Origin: Thermothelomyces thermophilus ATCC 42464
Lineage: Eukaryota; Ascomycota; Sordariomycetes; Sordariales; Chaetomiaceae
Assembly (NCBI RefSeq): GCF_000226095.1
Contig: NC_016475.1
Coordinates: 4,154,001-4,218,000, forward strand
Direction: 5' to 3'
Length of the DNA: 64,000 bases
Shown here: positions 1 through 11,623 of the stretch, one piece after another
Position numbering within the stretch: the stretch's first letter is position 1
How the letters are laid out: every line of letters starts with the position of its first letter
Position numbers and translations under genes: made by a program
The notes under the pieces: model-generated
What the model was told of the DNA's origin: nothing
The model's input: only the letters and a program-made list of their open reading frames with translations
Database searches by the model: none

Positions 1-600
1 CCTACTAAAATTAAGACTAAGATCTAACCCGATTAACTCCTAATCGAGCACGTCAAAAGCACCTAACGCCTAAGCCTAACCTACGAGGGTCTATATCTCT
101 AATATCGGCAGAGGAATATCTAGTTCTTCCTCCTCCTCTAGACAAGCTATACTATGATGAAAAACTTCGGCACTACAATCGTGTAAGGATTACTATAAAC
201 GACGTAATCAACTTAAACAGCTTAGCGTCTAAGCAAGAAGCGCCTTGGTCTTAGTAATCTCTTTTGAAACCTTCTCCTACTCCGACAAATTCGAAAGGAC
301 TAAGATAGTTAGTAACCTAGGACTATAAAGGAAAGTAATAAGGAACCTATAGGTATCTGTAACGTTTAGGCTACTATACTTCTTACCTATGCAAATATAG
401 TTCTAACACTTGTTTAAACCCTCTATTATTATATAATGCTTTTATAGCTTTGTATTCTAATAACGCTTGTAAGGTATGGCGACCTTATAACCCTCTTATT
501 TAATCTTAATTATAATAGCGTGTCGTTTACGCTTGAGATTACGACGGTTCCTAGGAACACGATTAGCTATAGTGGAAGGAAGCTAGCGAAAGAAGGACGT
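1..600 (-). pseudogene. Antisense ORF of element A (six-Cys motif and coiled coil), partial
   Basis: Copy A of the antisense frame described fully under element B. It runs on the minus strand from about 600 toward the window edge, so the C-terminal part is cut off. The six-cysteine pattern is preserved in register with copies B and C (C-x2-C-x8-C-x8-C-x2-C-x6-C). Several cysteines now read Tyr (TAT/TAC), the change expected of RIP on TGT/TGC. In-frame stops are TAG/TAA. The putative first codon is ACG here, as in copy B, whereas copy C has ATG, so the start is unresolved. Confidence 0.5.
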
Positions 601-691
601 TACCTACAGGGGAAAAAAAAAGGGGTATTAGTAGTATTTAAAACAAGTTATAAGAAGCTTTCGGGTCGAAAGCCCTAAAGAGGGGGCATCG

Positions 692-1143
692 TGTCATAAG
701 CTAACTATATACTATGACCTGGTAGGGCGTAGCAGGCTAAACAAGCCACTAATCAAAAAGGGCATAGAGCGAGGTTAACACGGGATCGCTAGGGAGCACG
801 GGCTACTACGGGTAAATAATTGCTAAATGGGAAGGATAGTAAAGGATAACTAGTTACTAAAGGCAATCCTAGGGTAGGCTAGAAAGGGACTATAAGCGAC
901 CGATAGAAGTATATATATATATAAATAATTACTCGTTATAGTAGACTCTAGGAGTTTACTAGTGATAGCAACCTATAATCATAGTACTTATACCAAGCAT
1001 CGCTAACTACTATGAGAGACAACTCTAGTATTGTTGTAAACCCTTTGGCTTTACTGAATCCCTTAGACGACCTATACGCTTGTCCTGCTTAATTTACCTC
1101 CGTTTGAACCCTTTTAGAAGAAGTCTGAGTTGGGTTCGTTACA
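692..1143 (+). repeat. 3' LTR of element A
   Basis: A 452-bp long terminal repeat starting TGTCATAAGC and ending GGTTCGTTACA. It is homologous along its whole length to the LTRs of B (inverted) and C (same orientation) and to the solo LTR at 1870. It is preceded by the polypurine tract of element A. Confidence 0.85.
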
Positions 1144-1869
1144 AAAGGGGTTATATAATATAGAACGAGTATACCTCGAAAGGAAGCCGATTATATTACA
1201 AATATAGGCTAAAGAGGCAATGAGACTAGAATTAGCTTTTACTATCTAGCCGTTATAAACACTTAAAGAGTGTATTTTAAAGCTCTAAAGATTAGACCCC
1301 TTAACTCAAAGAGTAAGGGAAGGCCTAGAAAAGGGCATAATAAAAGGCTAGCGAAGTACTAGTAAAGCCGAACTATGGTCCTTAGGACACGGCGGCAAGC
1401 TGCTCTATAAGAGAGCGCTTTATATTCCTATAGAAGAAACTATAAGGCAAGAAATCCTCTAGTTATATTATAATAATGCTAGAGCTAGGCACTTTGGCCC
1501 CGAAAGAACTAGTGAACTTATTTAGAGAAAGTTTAACTAGTAAGGCCTGGTAAGAGATATTAGGCATTGGTGCCAAACCTACTACGTCTACTAGATAAAT
1601 AAGCTAAGACGGTATCAAGGTTATAGTAGCTTAGAATCCCTACTAATCCCTAACCGACCCTAGTAAGAGATTAGTATAGATATAATTATAGGTTTTCTTA
1701 CGGTAAATTTCTAAGTAAAAGAGAAGAATGTAGTACTTATAGTTATAGACCGCTATATTAAGATAAACCGATTCTTCGCTATCAATTTAGATATTATAAG
1801 TTAGTAGCTTACTAAGCTAATTCATAAGGAAATTAAACTTAAATATAATATACTAGAGGGCTATATAAG
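1144..1869 (+). pseudogene. Element E (Gypsy chromovirus) pol remnant, integrase N-terminal part
   Basis: A broken frame of a second, different Ty3/Gypsy element. Around 1480-1600 it reads as the zinc-binding head of an integrase: a HFGPERT block, then RHWC-x2-YY-x-Y, in which the last tyrosines stand where a Cys-x2-Cys pair is expected. An integrase core start (IDIIIGF, then VIDRY) follows near 1670-1760. The frame is cut at 1869 by the solo LTR and resumes at 2333. Stops are TAG/TAA, consistent with RIP. The 5' part of the element is not visible; it presumably lies left of element A. Confidence 0.7.
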
Positions 1870-2327
1870 TGTGACGAACCTAACTCAGACTTCTTCTAAA
1901 AGGGTTTAGACGAAGGTAGATTAAACAGGACAAGTAGGCAAGTCGTCTAAGGGATTCGGTGAAGCCAAAGGGTTTATAACAATACTAGAGTTATCTCTTA
2001 CAATAGTCAACAACAATGCTTAGTATAAATACTATAATTATAAGGGTTGCTATTACTAGTAAACTCCTAAAGTCTACTATAACGAGTAACTATTTATATA
2101 TATATATACTTCTATTGGTTGCTTATAGTCCCCTTCTATCCTATCCTTAGATCGCCTTCGGTAGCTAGCTATCCTCTGCTATCTTTCCCTTTTTGGCAAT
2201 TGTTCGCCCGTGGTAGCCCACGCTCCCTAGTGATCCTATGTCAGCCTCGCTTCGTGCCCTTCTTGATTGGTGGCTCATTCAGCCTGCTACACCTCACCGG
2301 GTCGCGGTATATGGTTGGCTCGTGACA
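1870..2327 (-). repeat. Solo LTR of the A/B/C Gypsy family, with target duplication ATAAG
   Basis: A single 458-bp LTR, TGTGACGAAC to CTCGTGACA, in the inverted orientation relative to A and C. The same five bases ATAAG stand on both sides (1865-1869 and 2328-2332). The interrupted integrase frame of element E continues on the far side. A lone LTR with its own target duplication is the usual product of recombination between the two LTRs of a full element. Confidence 0.9.
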
Positions 2328-2332
2328 ATAAG

Positions 2333-3540
2333 TAATTATAGCTCTATATTTACTTTACAATTCTAGGCAGATCTCTACTACCTAAACTATATTAATAGAA
2401 GGCTTTTCATGGCATTTTACCCTTAAACCGATAGCTAAACTAAGCAGAGCAACTAAACACTTATATAATACCTCTACTATTTTGCTATAGCAAACCCTAT
2501 AATTTAGGTATAAATCCTCCTAGAAGCAGAGTTTATATATAATAATGCTGTCAATACAACTACTAGGCTACCCCCTTTTCGAGTATTAATAGGCTACGAC
2601 CCTATAATTTTAGCACGAATCGGGGACGATTCGCCGAAAGGGAGGTACCACCCCAACGTAGTAGAACGAATCGGAAAATTACAAGCACTACAAAAATAAC
2701 TAGAAGTATACTAGAAGAAAGCTATCCAAGATTACAAAATTTATTACAACCAAAAGCATTAAAGAAGGGTATTTAGGAGAGGCGATTTCGTCCTACTCTC
2801 GACCTAGAATCTCAAGCTAAAGATACCTAAAAAATTAACCCCTAAATTTGTCAGCCTATTTTAGGTACTCGACCTAGTCAGTTCGCTAGCATATCGGCTA
2901 GCATTACCTATGTAGTATACCTGGCTATATAATATCTTCCCTATTTCTCTGCTTAAACCTTGGCACCTATATAGTTAAAGCAAGGCAGAACAAATGCCGA
3001 TGCCGGAACTCGAGGACGATAAAGAATAGGAGGTTAAGGAAGTTTTGGTAGAGCAGGCTAACGGCAGGACCTATTGGTTCCTAGTAAAGTGGAGGGGATA
3101 GCCCTCTGAATTTAACTAGTAGGTGGACGAAGAAGACATCGCCAATGTATAGGGTAAAGTACGTAAGTTTAGGAAGCGCGCTACGACTATAGAACGCCTA
3201 CGACACGGTACGGAAAAGCATGAGAAGAGGCTAGGAAAAGGGTGTCTACGGAAAATGCCTAGATATATATCCTAAGGAAAAGTATACTAGGTAGAGTAGC
3301 GCGTTACTATAGTAATACGCCCTAAGATAGCGATCGAAATACCGCAGAAAAGGCCTGGAGAAGGGCGCCCTAGGAGGGGCCCTAAGCTATATCGTAGAGA
3401 ACTATATTTTGAATCGATATCACGTTAAAACTAGGACAAAGAAGGCCTTACTAGAGATACCAAAATCAGCAAGAAAAAAAAACATTCGCATTATAGCACT
3501 ACGAACCGGTAGAGCAAATCTATAATACCGATTCGGGGCC
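2333..3540 (+). pseudogene. Element E pol remnant, integrase C-terminal part and chromodomain
   Basis: Continuation of element E beyond the solo LTR. The frame first shows the C-terminal half of the integrase core, then an integrase tail (RRGDFVLLST near 2780, NIFPISLLKPWHL near 2935). At about 3000-3150 a chromodomain-like segment follows: EVKEVLVEQ, then TYWFLVKWRG with the last stop in place of an aromatic or Gln, then EEDIANV. Chromodomain-bearing Gypsy elements (chromoviruses) use this domain to target chromatin. A basic tail runs to about 3540. Stops are scattered. No LTR for E could be recognised. Confidence 0.65.
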
Positions 3541-5329
3541 GAAAGGGTATCTACTCTATATAATTAAAAAAAAAACGAAAATAAGACAAAATTTCACCCC
3601 CCTGAAAACCCTGTTAAAAACTACCGTAGGAGACAAACTCTAAGTCCGCTGTGTGTTTGCCTAAAAATCGGGCCGCCTTGCCCTTATTACTTGGGGCTCC
3701 TACTATAAGTATGCCTAGTTTAGTAATAAACTTATACTTAGCTATCTGCTAAGCGATATAACCCTTGTCAACAGGCTCTAGGTAAGGTAGTAGCGAATGC
3801 CGCCAGATTATAAAGTTATATAGCACTTATACCGTATTAGTAAATAATTAAGTAAACTAAAACGCGACTAAACCTACCATATTAGCGTTAAACCTAGGCT
3901 ACAGGTTAGTAGCCGCGATTGCTTACTTACGATTGGTTATAAACTTGCTATATACTAGCCATTACTCCCATAAATATATTAGTATCTACACCAAATCGTA
4001 AGCAAAAACAAACAGGTACCTATAGAAGTAATCTTCTTATTACTATTATTAATAAGACCTATATTAGACTAATAGTACTTCTTAACTACCTTAAAAGTGA
4101 CGGCTACATTATTTACAAGTGTAATAATACGGCGGTAGCAACACTTACTAAGCATAAACAAGTCCTTAGTATTGGCCGTATCTAGCTTTAGGGCCGAAAC
4201 GACCTTATAAGCAGACCAAATAATAATTATAAGGTCGACTATATTACTAGTTATAGCACTAGCAGCCTAAATAATCATCAATACCTAGGGAATCGCTACC
4301 AAAACGTATACTTACTAGGAGGTAGCTCGTCTAGTAGCCCTAGCGGTACCGAAAACACTTAAATAAGCTAGTAGTAGAATACGTATACTAAACGTTAAGG
4401 GGGACCTCGTCGTTTGCCTTAATTTCTTTAATAGCGCTATATAAGCACCGTATATATAGTAACGAATCGGCCGTGCTAAGCTACTAGATCTCTATAGTAT
4501 CACTACAGACGCAAGAATAAAGATTTGAAAATTGAAAATTTGAATTACGGGCGGCCAAAGAGCGAACGATCTAAGGAGGATAAGATTAAAGATTAAAAGG
4601 AATTCGAGAGCGAAAGGCGGCCCTCTAAGAAAGTCAAATATTATTTCTGTCGCTGTGGCGGAGACCTTCCTAACACCGCGGTAACCACCAGACATGTTTA
4701 TAACAAAGCGAATCTTCAGACAAAAACATTCGAATAGTAACCACAATAATGGCGATACGCGTACGAAAATAAAGGCGCCTAGCACCTACCTATTCTACGT
4801 ATAAGCGCGAACAAAGCTATAACAATAAAGCGCTAAAACAATGGCAACCCGCCACTACCGAATAGGCATCTGGAATAAAGCTATTCCGATAGAGCCTACG
4901 GGCCTGTGGACAGGCCTACTAAGGGGGAGAGTAAGTTATCACAAACGCCAGCCAACCCGCGCCTACGGCCGGGCCGTGACAACCTGGAGGGCCTGTGCCC
5001 GGGCACTAATAGGTATAACCCTACTATAATGGGCACGATCGGGGCACGGCCGGGAAAAGAGGATGGCCGATCCGTAGTATAAGATGTACCTATTAGCCTA
5101 CGGATCCGAAGGGGAGGTTTTCCTCCCTAAGGATTAGTCTGTATAACTACGATTAGAAAGGGATGCAAATAGGCAGCCCGCCGGCCCTAGAACAATTGAC
5201 TCCCCCTACCCCTGTGATCAGTACGACCCTGCTTAGAAAGGCCTTTGTAATAATGCTACCTCCCTTGATAACTAGCCTAGGAGAAGGCTGCCCTGATAAT
5301 AACCTATTATATAATAGGTTATTCTAATC
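3541..5329. other. Unassigned repeat-island sequence with a less mutated patch
   Basis: No recognisable coding frame. The patch at about 4490-5250 has visibly higher GC than its surroundings and fewer TA words (for example the GC-rich stretch near 4915-5000). It may be a LTR or a fragment that escaped most mutation. The two short open frames in it (4492-4785 minus, 4841-5029 plus) resemble nothing I know. A 26-bp perfect palindrome lies at 5298-5323. Confidence 0.5.
5298..5323. repeat. 26-bp perfect palindrome
   Basis: The sequence reads AATAACCTATTAT and then its exact reverse complement with no spacer. It lies at the right edge of the less mutated patch. No function is suggested by context. 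Confidence 0.8.
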
Positions 5330-6650
5330 TAGGTATACCTTCTTTAAATAGAAGTCTAGTAATTCTAATACCTTAACTATTAAATTATTTAAAAGATAAG
5401 TATCTCCTATTTTTCTTTAAACTTCTTCTTACTTTTCTACCCTTCTAATTAACTCTCGTTTATAATTATCTTCCTCTACTTAGATAGCTAATATTACTTC
5501 TTCTTATATTACTTCCCCTTCGAACTTACTATAAGCTTTTATAAGCAAGTTTAACTACTATATTTACTAAAAGAGTTAAGTACTAGAGATATAAATCCTC
5601 TATCTAAGAAGACGTAGAAATCGATAAGAATACTAAGCCTATACTTCCCTTGATAACTAACCGGCTAGTAGATTTAACGATTACCTAGGATAATTGGTTC
5701 CTTATGCTTCCTAAGTTTATATAGGTAGTGAGAGCAGCTTACCTAGAAGATCCTCTAATGTCTTTAGATTATCTAGAGGTAGCCTTAATATAGTATTAGT
5801 ATAAATTATTCCTTTTATACTATAGATTTTTTTTATTAAATACCCTAAGATATAGGTAGTCCTATATATTTACTAGGAGCTAAACCCTAATCCTAATACT
5901 TTAGAGTAGATATTTAGAATTCTAAGACTTGCTCTTACCTATATAGAATTCTTCTATACTTATAAGGGAGCTCTAGCAAAGCGGTTATACCTAGTTTTTA
6001 CGGAAATTAACAATAGTAGTCTATTTAATTAGTAGATTTATACTATAGTTACCTACTAGGCCCGAGTTCTTAGTTTATTTATCTAGGTATTTAGGGATAT
6101 ATAAGAATAACTTCCTCCCTCTAGTTAGAGGAAGAGCTAATTAGGGATATAGGAATCTGGTACCATGCTAGGCCTATAAATAGTCCTACCAAAGGTCGAT
6201 AACTAAGGTTATCTCTCTAAGGAATAAGAAGCCTATTACCATTTACACTATATAGCCATTCTATAGCCATATTTTAATAGGTTCTGTCCTAGACAGATAG
6301 TATAGAAACTACTACTAGAGTAATAAGAAGTGCTTATAGGAAGATATAGTTAACGATAACTCCTAAGATCCTAACCTTCGGCTTATAGGTTAGGCTAAAT
6401 TTGACCTTAATAGCTAGCTAAAGAATGTCTAACTAGTAACGTAGAAAAAGAGCTCTCTAATTTTAACAGATTTAGATAGTATAGTTAGGGATCAATAGGT
6501 AGCTTATAAATAGGGTAGATAGCAATTATAGGTAGGAAACTAGGAATTTAAGGAATAGGGGGTAAAGGTAATATAGAAAAGGGATAATTAGAGGTTTAGA
6601 TAGTAAAGAGTAAATAGAAATAAAATTAAACAAGGTTAACTTATACTTCC
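5330..6650 (+). pseudogene. Decayed plus-strand frame, possibly the gag part of Copia element H
   Basis: A long plus-strand frame can be followed through about 5690-6630 if TAG/TAA are read as former Gln codons. It is rich in Gln, Leu and Lys and shows no zinc knuckle or other motif I can name. Its strand, its position left of the minus-strand element F, and the fact that Copia coding sequence resumes on the same strand right of F (29766) suggest that this is the 5' part of Copia H. That link is inference; no shared sequence or target duplication around F was found. Confidence 0.3.
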
Positions 6651-6689
6651 ATTAATAGTTTGAAAATCAAAATCTAGGTAGTTTCCCTC

Positions 6690-9600
6690 TAGTTAGTTTA
6701 ACTATAAGCTCCTATTATTACTATCATTGCTCTTAGGCTTTAGATCTAATAAGTTGGTCGCTTAGTTATAGTTACCTAGTTCGTCCGGGAGCTTTCTCTT
6801 CTACTACTACTTCTTTAAGTACTTCTAGTAGTAAAGAACCTACTTCCTAGTTCTAAGGGTCCTACGTACCTAGAAAACTATCAGACCTATTAGCTTTAAG
6901 CTAAACTCTATCCCGCTTAAAAAACTTCTTAACGTAGTTTATAGAATATAGTATCTATATAGTTATACCGTTAAGAGTCTCTAGGTAGTAGGTATTTCTG
7001 TTTCTAACTTCCTAGACCTGGTATAGACTATACTACTAATACTAGCGTTTTCGAAACGAACTTATATCGATCTACCGAATATTATTATAAACTAGAACAA
7101 GATTGCCTACCTTGACTTAGGCATTCCTAGCTCTAAATTTACGGTAATAGGCTTTATTTCACTATTTAGCCATTTTTCGTCTAGCTTTAGTAACCATTTT
7201 AGTAGTAACTTCTAGATCAAATTTCGTATTAAATAGCACCTTAGTATAGAGTTCTAGTAGTTATAGACAGGCTTTTGCTTGATTTTCCCTATCTAGTCAG
7301 ACGGCTATAGAGTTCTAATAAAGAATTTACTAGGTAGGGACATCGTTTTTAATCAGGCTAATAGGATTATAGTTATAGATAAGGTTAAAGGGTAAGCAGC
7401 TATAGCTATTTCGAACGGTAGTATAATTAGTATATAGGACGTAGGGAAGAAGTTATCGCTAGTTCTTTCTAGTTCCTACGGTTATCTTTGCTAGGGTAGC
7501 TATAATAGGTATATACCTAGCCTTACTAATACTATTAGCCCTAGAGTTATAGGGAGAAATAATAATACGTTTTACTCCTAGTTCCTCTAGGATAGCTTTT
7601 ACTTCCCCTTTGAATTTAGATCCCCTATTAACGACTATAACTATCGGGAGTCCCTAACAAAGGAGAATGTTACGGTTAATAAAGTTCTTTACCGCTCTAG
7701 CTAACTTGTTAGGTAGGACTTTGGCTTCTACAAATCCTAAAAGATCGTTACACGCCTCGAGGAGGAAACAAGGCTTCCCCCTCTAGTTAGAGGGCATAAA
7801 CTAGATATCTAAGTGCTATTTCGTAAATAGGATTAGAAAAGGTTCCGAATGTGGATACATTTCCTTAAATCTTTTAGTATTCTATGCCTAACACTCTAGG
7901 TAGGTATAAATTTACTCTACTACGTTAGTATATATTCTCTTCTGGGAATAATAGTTAGTAACCCTCTAGTAAGTAGCTTCTCTGCTCTTATAGCCTATCT
8001 TATCGTAGCAAGCCTAGAAAATTCGTCGCCTTTCTTCCGGGGTGTCTACTATATAACGAGGATTCTAGGTATTGTTTATTAGCCAAAGGAACAGATAGCC
8101 TTTGTCTACCAAATATTTAAGCGCTTCCTTCTTAAATAGATGTCGCTACTAGTATAGTCAGATGGCTATAGGTTCTTCTAGAGTGGCTAAGTACCGTATA
8201 ATAGCTCTAGAGTATTTAAAGTATCCTTCCTTAAGGTTTAGGTCTACAGGTTCGGGAGGATCGCTAATACGGTTAGTATAGATTTACATGTCAACCTAAT
8301 TGTCAATATCCTCTTCGTTTACTTTCTCCATCTAGTCAGATAGACCAGGAGGCTTCTACGAAAGCCTATTAGTAATAGCGTTTTTAGAACCCGGGATATA
8401 TTTAACCTTAAAGTCAAATAGCCGAATCTATACGATCTACCGTATCATCAAGGCTCTAGGTATATCACTAGCTACGCCATTTAACTAGTAAACTAGGACT
8501 AGAGCGTCTGTTTCTACGATAAAGTAAACGCTAAAGAGGTATCATCGGAAATGTTTTAATAGGAAAAGTAGTTCATAGAGCTCCTGTTTAGTAAGGTCGT
8601 ACCGTTTCTCTGCCTTAGACTATATCCTACTCTCGAACTAGTATAGGTACCTCTTTTTATCAAGGCCGACTTGTTTAATGACTCCTCCCTAACTAAAAAG
8701 ACTTGTATTGGTCATTAGGTATATCTAACCATACCTAGGGTCATTGAAAATAAGTAATATAAGAACTAGGGTAGTAGTTATTCGAGTTTAGAGTTCCTTT
8801 ATAGCCTGCTATTAAGTAGGGCCCTATTCCTAATAGGCATTCTTCTTTATTAGATCGTATAACGGCCGAGTAATCGTAGTAAAGTGCTTTATCTAGATCT
8901 AGTAGTAGCTAACAATCCCTAGGAAGGTATAAATATCCTTTAAATCTAAATAGGAAGTCTACTTAAGGATTTTCGCAACTTTAGCATTATTAGGCAGTCG
9001 CCCTTCAGGTATATAGAGGTAGCTAAGCAATACTACTCGCGGGCGGTACTACTAGGATTTCCTAGTTACAATGGTAGCTCTAGCGAGTTTAGCGTTTAGG
9101 AGAACTATATTAACGTTTTAGAGGTATTCGACTATAAACTTCTATAACCTAGGGGCAACTTCTTCCCCTTTATAGTCAGACTATAGCCCCTTTATATAGA
9201 TATTATCTAGGTAAATACGGCAGATATCTGGAATCAAGTTCTAGAAGATCCGGGTTATCGCTTGTTAAAACTAGGCAATAGAGTTCGTTCCGCCTATAGG
9301 GAGGGTATATATCCAGAAGAGGCTAATGGGCGTTTGAAAGGTAGTAAGATCCCGGCTCCTTTCGTTAAGGCTGACTTGGTCGTACCTAGAAAATAGGTCT
9401 AAGAAGGAGATAACTTCATAATTACTAAAATCCTTATTAAATTCCTCTATAGCTAGCGGTACAAATACGTTCTATATAGTTATAGCGTTAGCTTTCTAGG
9501 TATTATTAATTAGCTAGAGACCGCCGTCCTTCTTAAGGATAAGGAACTAGTTATTACGGTAGCTTCTATAGCTAGGCTTAATAATCCTATGCTAAATCCG

Positions 9601-10367
9601 CTACTTTAGGAGGTTAATAACCTTTAGCATTAACGGCTTCGGAATAGGGATACTCTTTAATTACTATACTATATAAGGGATGGTCCGGATAACCTAAGGA
9701 GAGATAATATTAGGGTAAATCTGCCTATATTTAGTGAAATCCTACGCTAGGGCAGCCTCCTAGTTCTATAGGACCTATATAAAGAGTTCCTTCTCCTAGT
9801 CAGATAGAAAGCCTCTTATAGACGTAAGTAGCGTATTAAGCCATTCGGCCGTAAGCCGTGTCCTAGGCTCTAGGTCCGAAAACCATAGTATAATAAGGCT
9901 ATCCCACTCTAACCTAAACTTTATCTTTTTAGTAGCTTCCCCTAGGCGCCGTTCCCGCTAGTTAGGGTTACCGTCAGGTACCAAACTATCGCTAACAGCC
10001 GTATCTACAGGGTGAACTTTTCTAGCTATAGACTTTTATATAGTAAATGTCTGTACTTCCTATAACTCTTTTCTAACCTCTAATATAAGTTTCCTAAGCG
10101 TTTTCTATCTATCTAAATGGCTAGGCTCGTCCGTTTCGCCCTCCGTTTTCTGGTATCTCTGTTTTAAAGTATTCTATCTAGTAAGACAAAATGTCAAAAC
10201 TTTAGTAAGTATATCGATAAGAGGTAGGCAAGAAATCCTTAGTATTATATTAAAAATAGCTTTACTAGCCTAATCATTAAGAAATCTAAGTAGAATTTTA
10301 TCATCCTAAACGTTAGTAAACGTAAGGGTAGCGGTAGTCATTATAACTAGACGCTAGAGTTTATTCC
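6690..10367 (-). pseudogene. Element F reverse transcriptase-RNase H-integrase remnant
   Basis: Minus-strand pol frame read from 10367 downward. Recognisable blocks are: an RT core with FLDLFSRYDQ and TTFQTPISL near 9300-9450; the catalytic box as YLDNIYI near 9200-9220 (family YLDD or FIDD, one Asp changed to Asn); an RNase H segment with VETDALVL near 8490-8520; an integrase head near 7900-8050; and an integrase core with VNRGSKFKGEV and SPYNSRAN near 7550-7650. The RT resembles a fungal Gypsy lineage with a LDLYSGYDQ-type motif rather than the B/C/D family. Many TAG/TAA stops are present and the element cannot be active. Confidence 0.7.
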
Positions 10368-10372
10368 CTATA

Positions 10373-10824
10373 TATAACAAACCCAACTCAGACTTCTTCT
10401 AAAAGGGTTCAGACAGAGGTAAATTAAGCGGGACAAGCGTATAGGTCGTCTAAGGGATTCGGTAAAGCCAAAAGGTTTACAACAACACTAGAGTTGTCTC
10501 TCACAGTAGTCAGCGATGCTTAGTATAAGTACTATGATTATAGGTTACTATTACTAGTAAACTCCCAGAGTCTACTATAACGAGTAATTATTTATATATA
10601 TATATACTTCTGTCGGTTGCTTATAGTCCCCTTCTAGCCTGCCCTAAGATCGCCTTTGGTAGCTAGCTATCCTCTGTTATCCTTCCCTTTTGGCAATTGT
10701 TCGCCTGTGGTAGCCTACGCTCCCTAGCAATCCTGTGTTAACCTCGCTCTGTGCCCTTCTTAATTAGTGGCTCGTTTAGCCTACTACGCCCTACCAGGTC
10801 ACGGTATATAGTTAGCTTGTAATA
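10373..10824 (-). repeat. Left (3') LTR of element B
   Basis: A 452-bp LTR beginning TATAACAAACCC (RIP form of TGTAACGAACCC) and ending GCTTGTAATA (from GCTCGTGACA). Immediately to its right is the reverse complement of the polypurine tract (TGCCCCCTCTTTAGGG), which identifies this as the 3' LTR of a minus-strand element. Confidence 0.85.
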
Positions 10825-10915
10825 CGATGCCCCCTCTTTAGGGCTTTCGACCTAAAAGCTTCTTATAACTTGTTTCAAATACTACTAATACCCCTTTTTT
10901 TTTCCCCTATAGGTA

Positions 10916-11623
10916 ACGTCCTTCTTTTACTAGCTTCCTTCTACTATAGCTAATTATATTCCTAGGAACCGTTATAATCTCAAACGTAAATAACATGCTA
11001 TTACGATTAAGATTAAGCAAGAAGGTTATAAGGTCGCTATACCTTGCAAGCGTTATTAGAATACGAAGCCATAAAAGCGTTATATAATAATAGAGAGTTT
11101 AAACAAGTATCAGAACTATATTCGCATAGGCAAGAAGTATAGTAGCCCAAACGTTATAGATGCCTATAGGTTCCTTGTTACTTTCCTTCGTAGTCCTAGG
11201 TTACTGACTATCTTAGTCCTTTCGAATTTGTCGGAGCAGGAGAAGGTTTCGAAAGAGATTGCTAAGACTAAGGCGCTTCTTACTTAGACGTTAAGCCACT
11301 TAAGTCGATTATGTCGTTTATAGCAATCCCTGTATAATTATAGTGCCGAAGTTTTTTATCGTGGCGTAGCTTATCTAGAGGAGGAAGAAGAACTAGATAC
11401 TCCTCTGCTAATGTTAGAGACGTAGACCCTTATAGGTTAGGCTTAGGTATTAGGTACTTTTAACGTGCTTAATTAAGAGTCGATTAGGTTAGATCCTAGT
11501 CCTAATTTTAGCAGGTTCCCTTCTTTTTCTATTGGGGAATAGGCTTTAAAGCCGGTTCTTGTAGCCAGTTAGGATTCTACTAGTAGAACTACTCTAGTTT
11601 CTTAGGGTAACTTAGGTTCTTGA
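10916..11623 (+). pseudogene. Antisense ORF of element B: six-Cys Zn-cluster-like motif and coiled coil
   Basis: A 236-codon frame running opposite to gag-pol, between the polypurine tract and the chromodomain end of pol, ending at TGA 11621-11623. About residues 44-75 (11045-11140) hold C-x2-C-x8-C-x8-C-x2-C-x6-C, similar to but not identical with the fungal Zn2Cys6 pattern. Four of the six cysteines now read Tyr (TAT). Downstream is a Leu/Lys/Glu-rich heptad-like region (SEQEKVSKEIAKTKALL, then LSHLSRLCRL) and an acidic run of five Glu. All internal stops are TAG or TAA, explainable as mutated Gln/Trp codons. Copies A, C and D keep the motif. The first codon is ACG here but ATG in copy C, so the start or an upstream exon is unresolved. 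Function unknown; a DNA- or nucleic-acid-binding accessory protein is a guess. Confidence 0.5.

Larger units (their letters stand above)
1..1143 (+). mobile_element. Gypsy element A, 3' end only (family of B and C)
   Basis: The right-hand end of a Ty3/Gypsy LTR retrotransposon whose 5' part lies outside the window. Positions 1-691 align throughout with the segment between pol and the 3' LTR of element C (about 27715-28401). They end in a purine-rich tract (AAAGAGGGGGCA) immediately before the LTR, as expected for a polypurine primer site. The 3' LTR follows at 692-1143. Directly after it, at 1144, begins the coding remnant of another Gypsy element (E), so A probably inserted into E. The target duplication cannot be tested because the left flank is missing. 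Confidence 0.8.
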
